Assembly: GCF_051195235.1 (NCBI RefSeq)
Contig: NZ_JBNFZM010000004.1
Location: forward strand, 1 to 64,000
Reading direction: 5' to 3'
From: Tateyamaria sp947503385
GTDB lineage: Bacteria; Pseudomonadota; Alphaproteobacteria; Rhodobacterales; Rhodobacteraceae
DNA length: 64,000 bases
The translations under genes were made by a program, and so were the position numbers. Shown here piece after piece: positions 36,980 through 45,666 of this stretch; the stretch's first letter is position 1, and every line of letters starts with the position of its first letter. The notes beneath the pieces are model-generated. The model made no database searches and was not told the origin of the DNA. It was given only the letters and a program-made list of their open reading frames with translations.

Positions 36980-38383
36980 TCAGCAGCTGTAATACATGCC
37001 GAACTCGACCGGGTGAGGCGTGTGTTCGTATGTTTCGATCTCTTCCATCTTAAGCGCGATATAGCCTTCGATCTGGTCCTTGGTGAACACGTCACCGGCC
37101 AGCAAAAAGTCCATGTCGGCTTCCAGCTCTTGCATCGCTTCGCGAAGCGACCCGCAGACTGTCGGGATGCCCGCAAGCTCTTCGGGCGGCAGATCATAGA
37201 GGTCCTTGTCCGACGGATCGCCGGGATGGATCTTGTTCTTGATCCCGTCAAGGCCCGCCATCAGCAAGGCGGCAAAGCACAGGTAGGGGTTTGCCGACGG
37301 GTCGGGGAACCGGGCCTCAACCCGTTTCGCCTTGGGCGACTCCGTCCATGGGATCCGCACGCAGCCCGAGCGGTTGCGGGCCGAATAGGCACGCAGCACA
37401 GGGGCCTCGAAACCGGGGATCAGACGCTTGTAGCTGTTGGTCGACGGGTTGGTAAAGGCGTTGAGCGCCTTGGCGTGTTTCAGCACACCACCGATGAAAT
37501 ACAGCGCCTCATCGCTGAGGTCGGCATATTTGTCGCCTGCAAACAAGGGCTTGCCGTCTTTCCAGATCGACATGTTCACGTGCATTCCGGTGCCGTTGTC
37601 GCCCGCGATGGGCTTGGGCATGAATGTGGCCGACTTGCCATAAGCGGCGGCGACGTTGTGGATGACGTATTTATACTTTTGCAGCTCGTCGGCCTGCTTG
37701 GTCAGGCTGTCAAAGATCAGGCCCAGCTCGTGCTGGCAGGACGCCACCTCGTGGTGGTGCTTGTCGACCTTCATGCCCAGACGTTTCATGGTGCTGAGCA
37801 TTTCAGAGCGCAGGTCCTGGCTTTCGTCCGTGGGGTTCACGGGGAAGTAGCCGCCCTTGACGCCCGGACGGTGGCCCATGTTGCCCATCTCGTATTCGGT
37901 GTCGGTGTTCCACGACGCGTCCGTTGCATCAACTTCGTAGGATACCTTGTTGATGCTATTGGAAAACCGCACATCGTCAAAAAGGAAGAACTCCGCTTCG
38001 GGGCCCATATAGGCCACGTCGCCAATGCCGGTGGATTTCAGATAGGCTTCGGCCTTTTCGGCGGTGCCGCGCGGGTCACGTTCATAGGCTTCGCCGGTGT
38101 CCGGCTCTACGATGGAGCAATGCACGCAGATCGTCTTTTCCGCATAGAACGGGTCAACATAGGCGCTGTCCTGATCGGGCATCAGCTTCATGTCGGAGGC
38201 TTCGATCGACTTCCAGCCCGCAATGGACGAGCCGTCAAACATAAAGCCTTCTTCGAGGAAATCCTCGTCGACCTGATCGGCCATGACCGTCACGTGCTGC
38301 AGCTTGCCGCGCGGGTCCGTGAAACGGATGTCGACATATGCCGCATCTTCTTCTTTGATAAGATCAAGAACAGGGTTTGCCAT
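36980..38383 (-). CDS. glnA: Glutamine synthetase type I
   Basis: A 467-residue GSI making glutamine from glutamate and ammonia with ATP. The catalytic core is seen in GFMFDGSSIAGW, the metal-binding EAEFFLFDD region, KPIAGDNGTGMHVNMSIW, and NRSGCVRIPW. The adenylylation tyrosine lies in KDLYDLPPEE, so activity is probably controlled by GlnE. It is preceded by glnB (33-base gap), the normal alphaproteobacterial arrangement. AAGGA lies before the ATG. Confidence 0.97.
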   Translation of the reverse strand: MANPVLDLIKEEDAAYVDIRFTDPRGKLQHVTVMADQVDEDFLEEGFMFDGSSIAGWKSIEASDMKLMPDQDSAYVDPFYAEKTICVHCSIVEPDTGEAYERDPRGTAEKAEAYLKSTGIGDVAYMGPEAEFFLFDDVRFSNSINKVSYEVDATDASWNTDTEYEMGNMGHRPGVKGGYFPVNPTDESQDLRSEMLSTMKRLGMKVDKHHHEVASCQHELGLIFDSLTKQADELQKYKYVIHNVAAAYGKSATFMPKPIAGDNGTGMHVNMSIWKDGKPLFAGDKYADLSDEALYFIGGVLKHAKALNAFTNPSTNSYKRLIPGFEAPVLRAYSARNRSGCVRIPWTESPKAKRVEARFPDPSANPYLCFAALLMAGLDGIKNKIHPGDPSDKDLYDLPPEELAGIPTVCGSLREAMQELEADMDFLLAGDVFTKDQIEGYIALKMEEIETYEHTPHPVEFGMYYSC

Positions 38384-38416
38384 GTCCCGAAAATCCTTCC
38401 TGAGTTGGTTTAGTGT

Positions 38417-38755
38417 TTAAAGCGCGTCCGAGCCGGTTTCACCGGTCCGAATGCGGATGGTCTGTTCGACGGAGGAAACAAAGATTTTGCCGTCGCCGAT
38501 TTTCTCGGTCTTGGCGGCGTCCACGATGGCCTGAATCGCGCCATCCACCTGATCGTCATCGAGGATCACCTCGACCTTCACCTTGGGCAGGAAATCCACG
38601 ACATATTCGGCACCGCGGTATAGCTCCGTGTGACCCTTCTGGCGGCCAAAGCCCTTGACCTCGATCACGGACAACCCCTGAACACCAACCTCTTGCAAGG
38701 CCTCTTTGACTTCATCAAGCTTGAAGGGCTTGATGATGGCTTCGATCTTTTTCAT
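38417..38755 (-). CDS. glnB: Nitrogen regulatory protein PII
   Basis: A 112-residue PII signal protein that reads 2-oxoglutarate and ATP/ADP and reports nitrogen status to GlnD, GlnE and NtrB. The T-loop with the uridylylation Tyr-51 is intact (HTELYRGAEYVVDF). The N-terminal MKKIEAIIKPFKLDEVKEAL and C-terminal KIFVSSVEQTIRIRTGE are canonical. I chose the ATG with a GGGAGG site; the longer frame adds 14 residues. It forms an operon with glnA. Confidence 0.96.
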   Translation of the reverse strand: MKKIEAIIKPFKLDEVKEALQEVGVQGLSVIEVKGFGRQKGHTELYRGAEYVVDFLPKVKVEVILDDDQVDGAIQAIVDAAKTEKIGDGKIFVSSVEQTIRIRTGETGSDAL

Positions 38756-38867
38756 GGGGTGCCTCCCTCTGGCATTTCTCGGTAAGGGGTGGACCATCTG
38801 CGCCTAGGGTCGTCCATCGCAGGCGGCTTAGAATGGCTGATTGACAAGGTGATTTGATAGGGTGTGG

Positions 38868-38881
38868 TGCAAAAACATGCA
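38868..38881. promoter_or_regulatory. Small dyad upstream of glnB, possible nitrogen-control site
   Basis: TGCA, 6 bases, TGCA lies between glnB and the divergent epimerase gene, in an A-rich tract (GGTGCAAAAACATGCA). NtrC sites contain TGCAC-type half-sites, so this may be one, but the match is short. Confidence 0.25.
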
Positions 38882-38925
38882 ATGCGCACAAAAAACGGGC
38901 AGAATGAAAACTTTGGGGATTTGAT

Positions 38926-39636
38926 GTGACCGAACTGCTGACCGCCGCCCAGATGCGGGCCATTGAACAGGCCGCAATCGAGTCGGGTGCTGTGACCGGG
39001 CTGGAGTTGATGGAGCGTGCGGGGCAGGGCGTCGTGGAGGCCGTGTTCGAGGAATGGCCGGAACTGTCCGAGGGCGCACACCGTGCCGTGGTCCTGTGCG
39101 GGCCGGGCAACAATGGCGGTGACGGTTTTGTCGTGGCGCGGTTGCTGCACGCGCGCGGGTGGGATGTGCAGGTGTTTCTGTATGGGGATGCAGACAAGCT
39201 GCCGCCGGATGCAAAGACAAACTATGAGCGATGGCGTGAAGCGGGTGACGTCGCACCGGTCTCTGGCCTCGACGACGTGTCGAGCAGATCACCGGAGTTG
39301 GTTGTGGATGGCCTCTTTGGGACTGGTTTGACCCGCCCGGTTGAGGATCTCTGTGATCTATTTCTGGATCTGAACGAAGAAACCCTGCGTGCCCATCGCT
39401 TCCAATTCGCGAATTGCAGACTCACATCGGTCGATATTCCAAGCGGTCTTTGCAGCGATAGCGGACGCGTTCTTGGGCCGTCGCATTGGACAGAAGGCGC
39501 GCAGTGGTGGCGTCCAACCCATCTTCAAAGCCAACTGACGGTGACGTTTCATCGCATGAAGGTCGGCCATATGCTGGCAGAAGGTCTCCACGCGTGCGGT
39601 AAGGTCGTGGTGAAGGACATTGGCCTTGAGCGATAG
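38926..39636 (+). CDS. nnrE: NAD(P)H-hydrate epimerase part (YjeF_N domain)
   Basis: A 236-residue protein. The YjeF_N motifs are present: ELMERAGQGV, VVLCGPGNNGGDGFVVARLL, VVDGLFGTGLTRPV and TSVDIPSGLCSDSG. It epimerises damaged R-NADHX to the S form. The frame ends just where the dehydratase domain would begin, and the next gene overlaps by 11 bases in another frame. In relatives this is normally one bifunctional protein of about 500-540 residues, so a frameshift in the linker is likely. GTG at 38926 is the start. Confidence 0.85.
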   Translation: MTELLTAAQMRAIEQAAIESGAVTGLELMERAGQGVVEAVFEEWPELSEGAHRAVVLCGPGNNGGDGFVVARLLHARGWDVQVFLYGDADKLPPDAKTNYERWREAGDVAPVSGLDDVSSRSPELVVDGLFGTGLTRPVEDLCDLFLDLNEETLRAHRFQFANCRLTSVDIPSGLCSDSGRVLGPSHWTEGAQWWRPTHLQSQLTVTFHRMKVGHMLAEGLHACGKVVVKDIGLER

Positions 39637-40570
39637 CAAACCAAACACCCCCCCAAGCGGGGAGCGCGCCGGAGTGGCCGAGACAACCACAGGGCCCGAT
39701 TTCGTTCGGCTGGTGAACAGGCCGGATGGGCTGGCCAAACCCTCCGGCAACAAGTTCGATCACGGACATGCCTTGATCCTGTCGGGTGGTCCGGGGCGCA
39801 CGGGGGCTGCACGTCTGGCCGCGCGCGCGGCGCTGCGGATTGGCGCGGGGCTGGTGACGCTGGGCGTGCCGCCCGGGACACAGATGGAGGTCGCCGCACA
39901 AATCACGGCGCTGATGCTGACCCGTGTGGCGGATGCCGATGGGCTCTGCGCTGTTTTGGGTGACGACCGCATCAACGCGCTTTGTCTGGGCCCCGGCCTT
40001 GGCCTGCACGATCATGCCGCGTCGCTTGTGGATGTCGTGCTGAGCGCAGCGCATCTGAGTGCCGAACGCCTCATGGTGTTTGACGCAGACGCGCTGACCC
40101 TGATTGCGCAGGACACCCGGCGGATGGAGGCGTTGAACGAACACGCTGTCTTGACCCCGCATGGCGGCGAGTTTGCCCGCTTGTTCCCCGATATCGCAGA
40201 AAAGCTGGCAGCGGCGTCGGACCGGGGGCCGGCCTACTCCAAGGTGGATGCCACGCGGGAGGCTGCGGCGCGGTGCGGGGCCGTCGTCTTGTTCAAGGGG
40301 CCGGACACAGTGATTGCGCACCCGGATGGCCGTTGTTCTGTCCATGCGGCAGCGTATGACCGCGAAGCGCCGTGGCTGGCCACTGCCGGGGCAGGGGACG
40401 TGCTGGCCGGTTTCATCACCGGGCTGCTGGCGCGCGGCTTTGACCCGATGGCGGCCTGCGAGACCGCTGTTTGGCTGCACGTGGAATGCGCGCGCGCCTT
40501 TGGGCCCGGACTGATCGCAGAGGACCTGCCCGAGATGTTGCCGCAAGTCCTGCGCGCGTTGGAAAGCTAG
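39626..40570 (+). CDS. nnrD: ADP/ATP-dependent NAD(P)H-hydrate dehydratase (YjeF_C domain)
   Basis: About 314 residues of the ribokinase-like YjeF_C domain, dehydrating NADHX back to NADH. Visible motifs are KFDHGHALILSGGPGRTGAA, VFDADALTLI, VLTPHGGEFARLF, VVLFKGPDTVIA and WLATAGAGDVLAGFI. Its frame is shifted relative to the epimerase part. The TTG at 39626 has an AAGGA site (39613-39617), so coupled re-initiation could occur; a TTG at 39620 is an alternative. Either a split gene or a sequencing/evolutionary frameshift. Confidence 0.8.
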   Translation: MSDSKPNTPPSGERAGVAETTTGPDFVRLVNRPDGLAKPSGNKFDHGHALILSGGPGRTGAARLAARAALRIGAGLVTLGVPPGTQMEVAAQITALMLTRVADADGLCAVLGDDRINALCLGPGLGLHDHAASLVDVVLSAAHLSAERLMVFDADALTLIAQDTRRMEALNEHAVLTPHGGEFARLFPDIAEKLAAASDRGPAYSKVDATREAAARCGAVVLFKGPDTVIAHPDGRCSVHAAAYDREAPWLATAGAGDVLAGFITGLLARGFDPMAACETAVWLHVECARAFGPGLIAEDLPEMLPQVLRALES

Positions 40571-41073
40571 GCGGCCACCACCGCCTCTTCGGCGACCATG
40601 GCGGGCACAGATAACTCCAGCCCGTCGGCATAGATCACGTATGGCGCGTCAAAGCCCAAGCGGACCAGCACCATCTGGCGTGGGCCCAGCGACGTGATGT
40701 GTTCGTCATCCACCAGACAGCCAGCGGGCATCACCGCCTGCGTTGTGCCCCCCAATGCCTTGGCCCGCCAGTCGCGCACCAGCACGGTCTGTGCTGCGGG
40801 CAGCATCACGGTGTGGGGTGGCTTAATATGGCCCAGAGCGCCCGCATTGATGCGCACCGCTTCGATCTTGACCTTTTCGGTCTCGATTGCCTGCAATGGG
40901 ACCATGCCCGCATTGCGCGTGATGATCCGGTCGCCGGGCGACAGGAACTCCACTGGAATTTCACCGTCACTTGTCAGGACGATGGTGCCGGCCACTAGGC
41001 CCACATGGGAAATACACGTGCGTTGTTGCGGGATAATCCCGCCCGATGCACGCCCGACCGTTTTCGGTTTCAT
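40567..41073 (-). CDS. Stand-alone Hint (Hedgehog/intein-like) domain protein
   Basis: A 168-residue protein. The segments CISHVGLVAGTIVLTSDGEIPVEFLSPGDRIITRNAG and LVDDEHITSLGPRQMVLVRLGF resemble the Hint_2 domain common in Rhodobacterales. It lacks the classic Cys-at-position-1 self-splicing start, since a Met-rich basic leader precedes the domain. Autoprocessing is therefore uncertain. It is convergent with the dehydratase gene (4-base overlap) and just upstream, on the other strand, of tRNA-Leu. Confidence 0.75.
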   Translation of the reverse strand: MKPKTVGRASGGIIPQQRTCISHVGLVAGTIVLTSDGEIPVEFLSPGDRIITRNAGMVPLQAIETEKVKIEAVRINAGALGHIKPPHTVMLPAAQTVLVRDWRAKALGGTTQAVMPAGCLVDDEHITSLGPRQMVLVRLGFDAPYVIYADGLELSVPAMVAEEAVVAA

Positions 41074-41211
41074 GGCGTTTCTCACTTTGTATACCTGCCT
41101 CAGGTAACGCAAAGATAACTGAACTTTCCCTTAATGTCGTGCAATTTCTGCACGCTGGCGGATCGAATGGGTCTCGCTTCGGGGCGCGGGACTTGCTAGA
41201 GGGGCGTCAGA

Positions 41212-41296
41212 GCGGGCGTGGCGGAATTGGTAGACGCACCAGATTTAGGTTCTGGCGCCGCAAGGTGTGGGAGTTCGAGTCTCCCCGCCCGCACCA
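41212..41296 (+). tRNA. tRNA-Leu (anticodon UAG)
   Basis: A complete 85-nt cloverleaf with long variable arm: acceptor GCGGGCG pairs with CGCCCGC; D-arm with AATTGGTAGACGC; anticodon stem CCAGA/TCTGG around TTTAGGT (anticodon TAG, bases 41246-41248); TPsiC loop GTTCGAGTC; encoded CCA end. The long variable arm is typical of Leu. Confidence 0.97.
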
Positions 41297-41462
41297 TTTT
41301 TTACCGGCCGACCGACTACGGCGACTTGAGGCCGTGCACGTTCTAAAGTTCTCCACTCACCGGCACCACAACAGATACACGCCACCGGTGTGCGCAATCC
41401 GGGATGCAGCGGGCGCACTTGGGCCACCGCCGGGCCGGATCACCTCCAGTCACCAAAATGCA

Positions 41463-41489
41463 AAACCGCCCCGGCGGGCGGGGCGGTTT
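41463..41489 (-). terminator. Terminator downstream of the 13-gene operon
   Basis: AAACCGCCCC and GGGGCGGTTT form a perfect 10-bp stem with a 7-base loop. It is read after the last gene (stop at 41523) on the minus strand and is followed there by TTTT-like sequence. It could also act on the tRNA transcript. Confidence 0.75.
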
Positions 41490-41522
41490 CATCTTATGGC
41501 TCGCGTAATCTTCCGCGCGCGC

Positions 41523-43115
41523 TTACCGCCAGGGCGAACCGGAGACAGCCGCCAGCGACGCCGCCGGAGGGGCGGGCAGCATCTGGCCACGGCGGCCATG
41601 ACTGCCCGCTTTCATAGCACGCCCACCAAAGGCCATAGCTTTGGCCTTGGACACGGCCCCGCGTGCATATGCCGGAACAAGAACGTGCCCGATATACTTG
41701 ATATTGCTGATTTTCAGGACATGGCCGGGAACACTGTCATCCGGATCGACGGAACTGGCGGTCTTCTTGCCTGAAATCATAAGCGGCTTGCCGATGCTCT
41801 TGTAGGCGGCAAAGACCAACTCCGAGCAGTACCACGCATTCGGGTCCTCTGCCGCGACATAGATCAGGTGGTCAATGACCCCCCAATTGTCAAACGGCTT
41901 GCCAACCTGCGCGCGCATGAACTTGACCAGACCTTTTCGGTCCGCATCCGTCAGATCGGGCACGCGGTAGGCAGCGGCGTAATAGTCATTGTCGAGCGCG
42001 TCGGAAAGCGAATGCTCCGATACGGTGCCATCGGCTTCGATCACCATGCCGCCCCCGATATACATAAAGGCGTGGCTGACCGGGGCCTTGGTATGGTCCT
42101 TGATCGTCTTGCTGAGCAACTCGGTGCCGGTGGAAACAAGAATGTCGCCGACCTCAAGGTGCCGCGCTTCGATCTGGATGGGCGTCGCTCCGCCAATCGC
42201 CAGCTTTTTGTAGCTGTCCTTGGGCGGGAAGTGTTCCTTGCCGTCGTCCACATAGCGTCGCATGACCGCATCGGTGATGCCGCCCAGTTCGGTGGCGCGC
42301 ATGGCGTCCACCATCGTTTCGCGGTGATCGCTGGGCGTGGCCCCCCAAAGCGCCATTTCCTCGGCCATCGACTTGGCCTTGGACACGGTGCTGCGCGCGT
42401 AGGCGGGAACAAGAACGTGCCCGATATACTTGATATTGTTGATCTTTAGCACATGGCCCGGCACGCTGTCATCCGGGTCAACGGCGCTTGCCACCTTTTT
42501 GCCCGAGGTCATCAGCGGCTTGCCGATGCTTTTGTAGGCGGCAAAGACAAGCTCTGAACAGTACCACGCATTCGGGTCCTCGGAGACGACGTAAATCAGG
42601 TGGTCAATGACCCCCCAATTGTCAAAGGGCTTGCCGATCTGGGCACGCATGAACTTGACCAGCCCGGCGCGGTCCGCATCCGTAAGATCAGGCACGCGGT
42701 AAGCGGCGGCGTAATAGTCATTGGCCAGCGCATCCGCGAGCGAGCGTTCGGCGACCTTGCCATCCGCCTCGATGATCTTGCCGCCGCCCACATACATGAA
42801 CGCGTGGCTCACCGGGGCCTTTGTGTGGTCCTTGATCGTCTTGCTCAGCAATTCGGTGCCGGTGGAAACAAGGATGTCACCGACCTCCAGATGCCGCGCC
42901 TCGATCTGGGTGGGGGTTGCCCCGCCTATGGCCAGCTTTTTGTACGTGTCCTTGGGCGGGAAATGCTCCTTGCCGTCATCCACGTACCGCCGCATGAGCG
43001 CGTCGGTGATCCCGCCCATCTCTGTGGCGCGCAAGGCGTCCACCATCGTTTCGCGGTCCTGTGGATGGCCTTCGTACTCATCCAGCTCGTGCTGCAATAC
43101 GTCGTTGTTATCCAT
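41523..43115 (-). CDS. Tandem-duplicated permuted NlpC/P60 (YiiX-like) hydrolase
   Basis: A 530-residue protein made of two near-identical copies (residues about 21-252 and 265-496; period 244 residues, 732 bases). Each copy has the permuted papain-like order His, Glu, Cys: H104/E116/C186 and H348/E360/C430, in SHAFMY(V/I)GGG, (I/V)IEADG and WYCSELVFAAYKSIGKP. This is the YiiX/LRAT-like NlpC/P60 superfamily, which includes peptidoglycan and lipid hydrolases. There is no signal peptide. The ATG has an AAGGAG site; it is the last gene of the operon. Confidence 0.8.
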   Translation of the reverse strand: MDNNDVLQHELDEYEGHPQDRETMVDALRATEMGGITDALMRRYVDDGKEHFPPKDTYKKLAIGGATPTQIEARHLEVGDILVSTGTELLSKTIKDHTKAPVSHAFMYVGGGKIIEADGKVAERSLADALANDYYAAAYRVPDLTDADRAGLVKFMRAQIGKPFDNWGVIDHLIYVVSEDPNAWYCSELVFAAYKSIGKPLMTSGKKVASAVDPDDSVPGHVLKINNIKYIGHVLVPAYARSTVSKAKSMAEEMALWGATPSDHRETMVDAMRATELGGITDAVMRRYVDDGKEHFPPKDSYKKLAIGGATPIQIEARHLEVGDILVSTGTELLSKTIKDHTKAPVSHAFMYIGGGMVIEADGTVSEHSLSDALDNDYYAAAYRVPDLTDADRKGLVKFMRAQVGKPFDNWGVIDHLIYVAAEDPNAWYCSELVFAAYKSIGKPLMISGKKTASSVDPDDSVPGHVLKISNIKYIGHVLVPAYARGAVSKAKAMAFGGRAMKAGSHGRRGQMLPAPPAASLAAVSGSPWR

Positions 43116-43147
43116 GGGAAAATCTCCTTCTCGATAAAGTCAAATGA

Positions 43148-44323
43148 TCAGCCGCCAGTCCCGGTGTTGGGCGGCGCTGCGGATGGGTTGGCGGAATTGG
43201 CCTGAATGTTGGCGATCATGCCCGGATCGGCGAACCGTTCGAGCGGGAACATGTCGGATTTGAATTGCAGATCGACCTCTCCGGTGAGGTTGGCGCTGAC
43301 GTCAATCTCGTTCTCGCTGTCTTTCTGGGAGCTGGACACATAGGCCACCGAGGTCTTTTGCGATCCGCTGACCGGCGACAGAAAGCTGCTGTATTTCAAC
43401 TGGTTCTCATGCTTCATGTCGAACTTCTTGGAGGCCGAAGCGGTGGCGGCATCGCGGGTATCGATGCGAAAGCCCATCTGCGCCTTGATCCGGCCCCGTG
43501 TCACGTTGATCCGGTTGATCCCCATCAGCATCATCGACGACAGCATCTGCTGGCGCGATTGCGCGAGATGTCGGCGCGCAGCGGGGACCACCACCTCTTC
43601 GACATCGCTGAGATCGGCATCGTCGGTCAGACCCATGGTACGGCGCATCCGCGAGGCATCCGCGTCGCTCAGGTCCTTGACCGTGCGCAGCGCGCCCTGA
43701 TTGCCGCTGGTGTCCACCTGATAGGAGGCGGGAAAGGCCGAAGCGACCCAGTCACGCGCAGCGTTATCGGAGATGTTGTCAGACATGAAATCATCCACCG
43801 TTTTGGCCACGTTCGACAACAGCTCGCCAAAGGCTTCCATCTGTTGAATGGACGCGTCCACAATGGCGTTGAACGTGCCCTTGATCAGATCCGCCACAAA
43901 GGTGGGGAATGCGATAGCGTTCAGTGTGTTTTCAGTGACTTGCGCGACGTTGTTGGCAGCGGCTGGGTTAAAGGATGGCTCGTTCATGGGCCGGGCCGTG
44001 GCCTGCGCGGCGATCGGCGCGTCGGCGGGCAGCGCCGACTTGTCAAATTCCATCGTGCGGGTCTTGCGCACCATCGGTGTCTGGCCCAGCTTCAGGCTTT
44101 GCTGCCAGTCATCGCGGATCAGTTCGGCGGTATAGGCCGAAATCTTGTGCATGTTCGCCTGCATCTCGTCCTGCGTCTCGGGCGGCAATTGAGCGTAGGA
44201 CGGGCTGGAGATCAGAAGAGCCGCGACCTGACTTTCCACCAGATCGTTGACAGCACGGATGGGCTTGGGACCGTCCGGGTTGGGGGTGGCGAAATGGCCG
44301 GGCAGGATGTCGTGATCCATCAC
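43148..44323 (-). CDS. Operon paralogue L of the four-copy unknown family
   Basis: A 391-residue protein. It shares three blocks with three other operon proteins: an amphipathic helical block (TLNAIAFPTFVADLIKGTF, then QQMEAFGELLSNVAKTVDDF), a block ending in MLMGINRINVTRGRIKAQM, and a C-terminal block (LTGEVDLQFKSDMFPLERF). It also carries an N-terminal SPSY..LPPETQ motif. No known family, signal peptide or enzyme motif. It is most similar to the 448-residue neighbour (shared DALL..SP and KLGQTP). The ATG overlaps that neighbour's stop by four bases. Confidence 0.7.
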   Translation of the reverse strand: MMDHDILPGHFATPNPDGPKPIRAVNDLVESQVAALLISSPSYAQLPPETQDEMQANMHKISAYTAELIRDDWQQSLKLGQTPMVRKTRTMEFDKSALPADAPIAAQATARPMNEPSFNPAAANNVAQVTENTLNAIAFPTFVADLIKGTFNAIVDASIQQMEAFGELLSNVAKTVDDFMSDNISDNAARDWVASAFPASYQVDTSGNQGALRTVKDLSDADASRMRRTMGLTDDADLSDVEEVVVPAARRHLAQSRQQMLSSMMLMGINRINVTRGRIKAQMGFRIDTRDAATASASKKFDMKHENQLKYSSFLSPVSGSQKTSVAYVSSSQKDSENEIDVSANLTGEVDLQFKSDMFPLERFADPGMIANIQANSANPSAAPPNTGTGG

Positions 44324-45666
44324 GCGGCCCTCCCTTCGGTGTGTGTGTCCAGTGATTTGGACTTGGCGGGCGTGACTGCCGATTTGACCGTATCGGCGGC
44401 TGCCTTTTTGGGGTCGGGGGCCTTGGGCACTGCGTTGGGTTTGCGGGTCTTCATATGGGCATCAAGGGCGTCGCCTGCGGATGTCTTGGGCGGGGCCGCG
44501 CCGGTCTTCTTGGACGGCGTGTTTTGCTCGGGCACGGGCGTGTTCTTGCGGATGCGTTCCAGCCGTTCGGCAGAGGCGAGGCGATTGAGGGGCATGTAGT
44601 CGGTCGAGAAATGCAGATCGACTTCGCCGGTCAGGTCCGCGCTGACGTCCAGTTCCGCATTTGAATCCTTTTTGCTGGAGGACACATAGGTGACCGAACT
44701 CGACACCGACGCGCCCCAGCCAAAGGCACCAAAGCTGCCCGAGGCTCCGACGCTCACATCCGTCAGGTTCGCCTTGCTGGCGCTGGCGCTGTCGCTGGCG
44801 TCGATCTGAAAGCCCATAGTGGCGCGGATGCGGCCATGGTTGATCACCACCCGTTGCAGCCCGATCATCACCAGAGACGACAGCATTTCGAGCCGCGATT
44901 GCGCCAGCTTGCGGCGTGCGGCAGGCAGCAGGACCTCTTCGATGGTGATGTCGTCGATGCTGTCGACCTTGGTTGACAGGGCCAGCCGTTCCTTGATGCC
45001 CTTGGGCGGATCGGTGGCGTCCGTGGGGGCGGCGGTCACGCCGCCTTGGCCGGGGACCAACTGGATATGTTTGGGATATTGCTGGGCGAGCCATTGTGCG
45101 GCCTGCACGTCCGACACGTTCTCATTCTCAAATTGCTCAACGGTTTTGGACACGTTTTCAAGCAGTTCCATAAAGCTGTCCATTTGCGACGTGGTCGCAT
45201 CGAGGATCGCGCCGAACGTGCCTTTGATCAGATCGGAGACAAAGACCGGAAACGAGATCGCCTTGAGCGTGGACTGGGTGACCGACCCGACACGTGCGGT
45301 TGCGGCCTGCTCAAAGCCTGACCCGGATTGCGCCGTGGAAAGGGTATCGGGGGGCAGCATGTCGGGGTCGATGCCGACAGTTTCGCGGGTCTCCACCGCC
45401 GGGCGCTGGCCCAGCTTGTCCGACAATTGCCAATCCTCCAGCGCGAGGGTCGCTGCGTGCCGCGCGATGCGCCCGATCATGGCCTTGACCGGTCCGTGGC
45501 GCGGCTCCGGCGCACCGGCAAAGGCGGGAGAGGCGGCAACCAGCGCGTCCACCTGTGCGTCGACCAGCGCGTCCAGTTGCGCGGGCCGGGAAGGTCCGTC
45601 GGGGCCGGGCAGCCCCTTGAACGGGCCGGGCAGGGCGTCGGGCCAGTCGTCTTGCGTGTCTGTCAT
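44320..45666 (-). CDS. Operon paralogue K of the four-copy unknown family
   Basis: A 448-residue protein from the ATG that overlaps the preceding gene by four bases and has a GGAGG site; a longer upstream frame is not needed. It shares the family's three blocks: STLKAISFPVFVSDLIKGTFGAI, MLSSLVMIGLQRVVINHGRIRATM and DLTGEVDLHFSTDYMPLNRL. It has a Gly/Ser-rich segment before the last block and a Lys/Pro-rich C-terminal tail. Function unknown. Confidence 0.7.
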   Translation of the reverse strand: MTDTQDDWPDALPGPFKGLPGPDGPSRPAQLDALVDAQVDALVAASPAFAGAPEPRHGPVKAMIGRIARHAATLALEDWQLSDKLGQRPAVETRETVGIDPDMLPPDTLSTAQSGSGFEQAATARVGSVTQSTLKAISFPVFVSDLIKGTFGAILDATTSQMDSFMELLENVSKTVEQFENENVSDVQAAQWLAQQYPKHIQLVPGQGGVTAAPTDATDPPKGIKERLALSTKVDSIDDITIEEVLLPAARRKLAQSRLEMLSSLVMIGLQRVVINHGRIRATMGFQIDASDSASASKANLTDVSVGASGSFGAFGWGASVSSSVTYVSSSKKDSNAELDVSADLTGEVDLHFSTDYMPLNRLASAERLERIRKNTPVPEQNTPSKKTGAAPPKTSAGDALDAHMKTRKPNAVPKAPDPKKAAADTVKSAVTPAKSKSLDTHTEGRAA

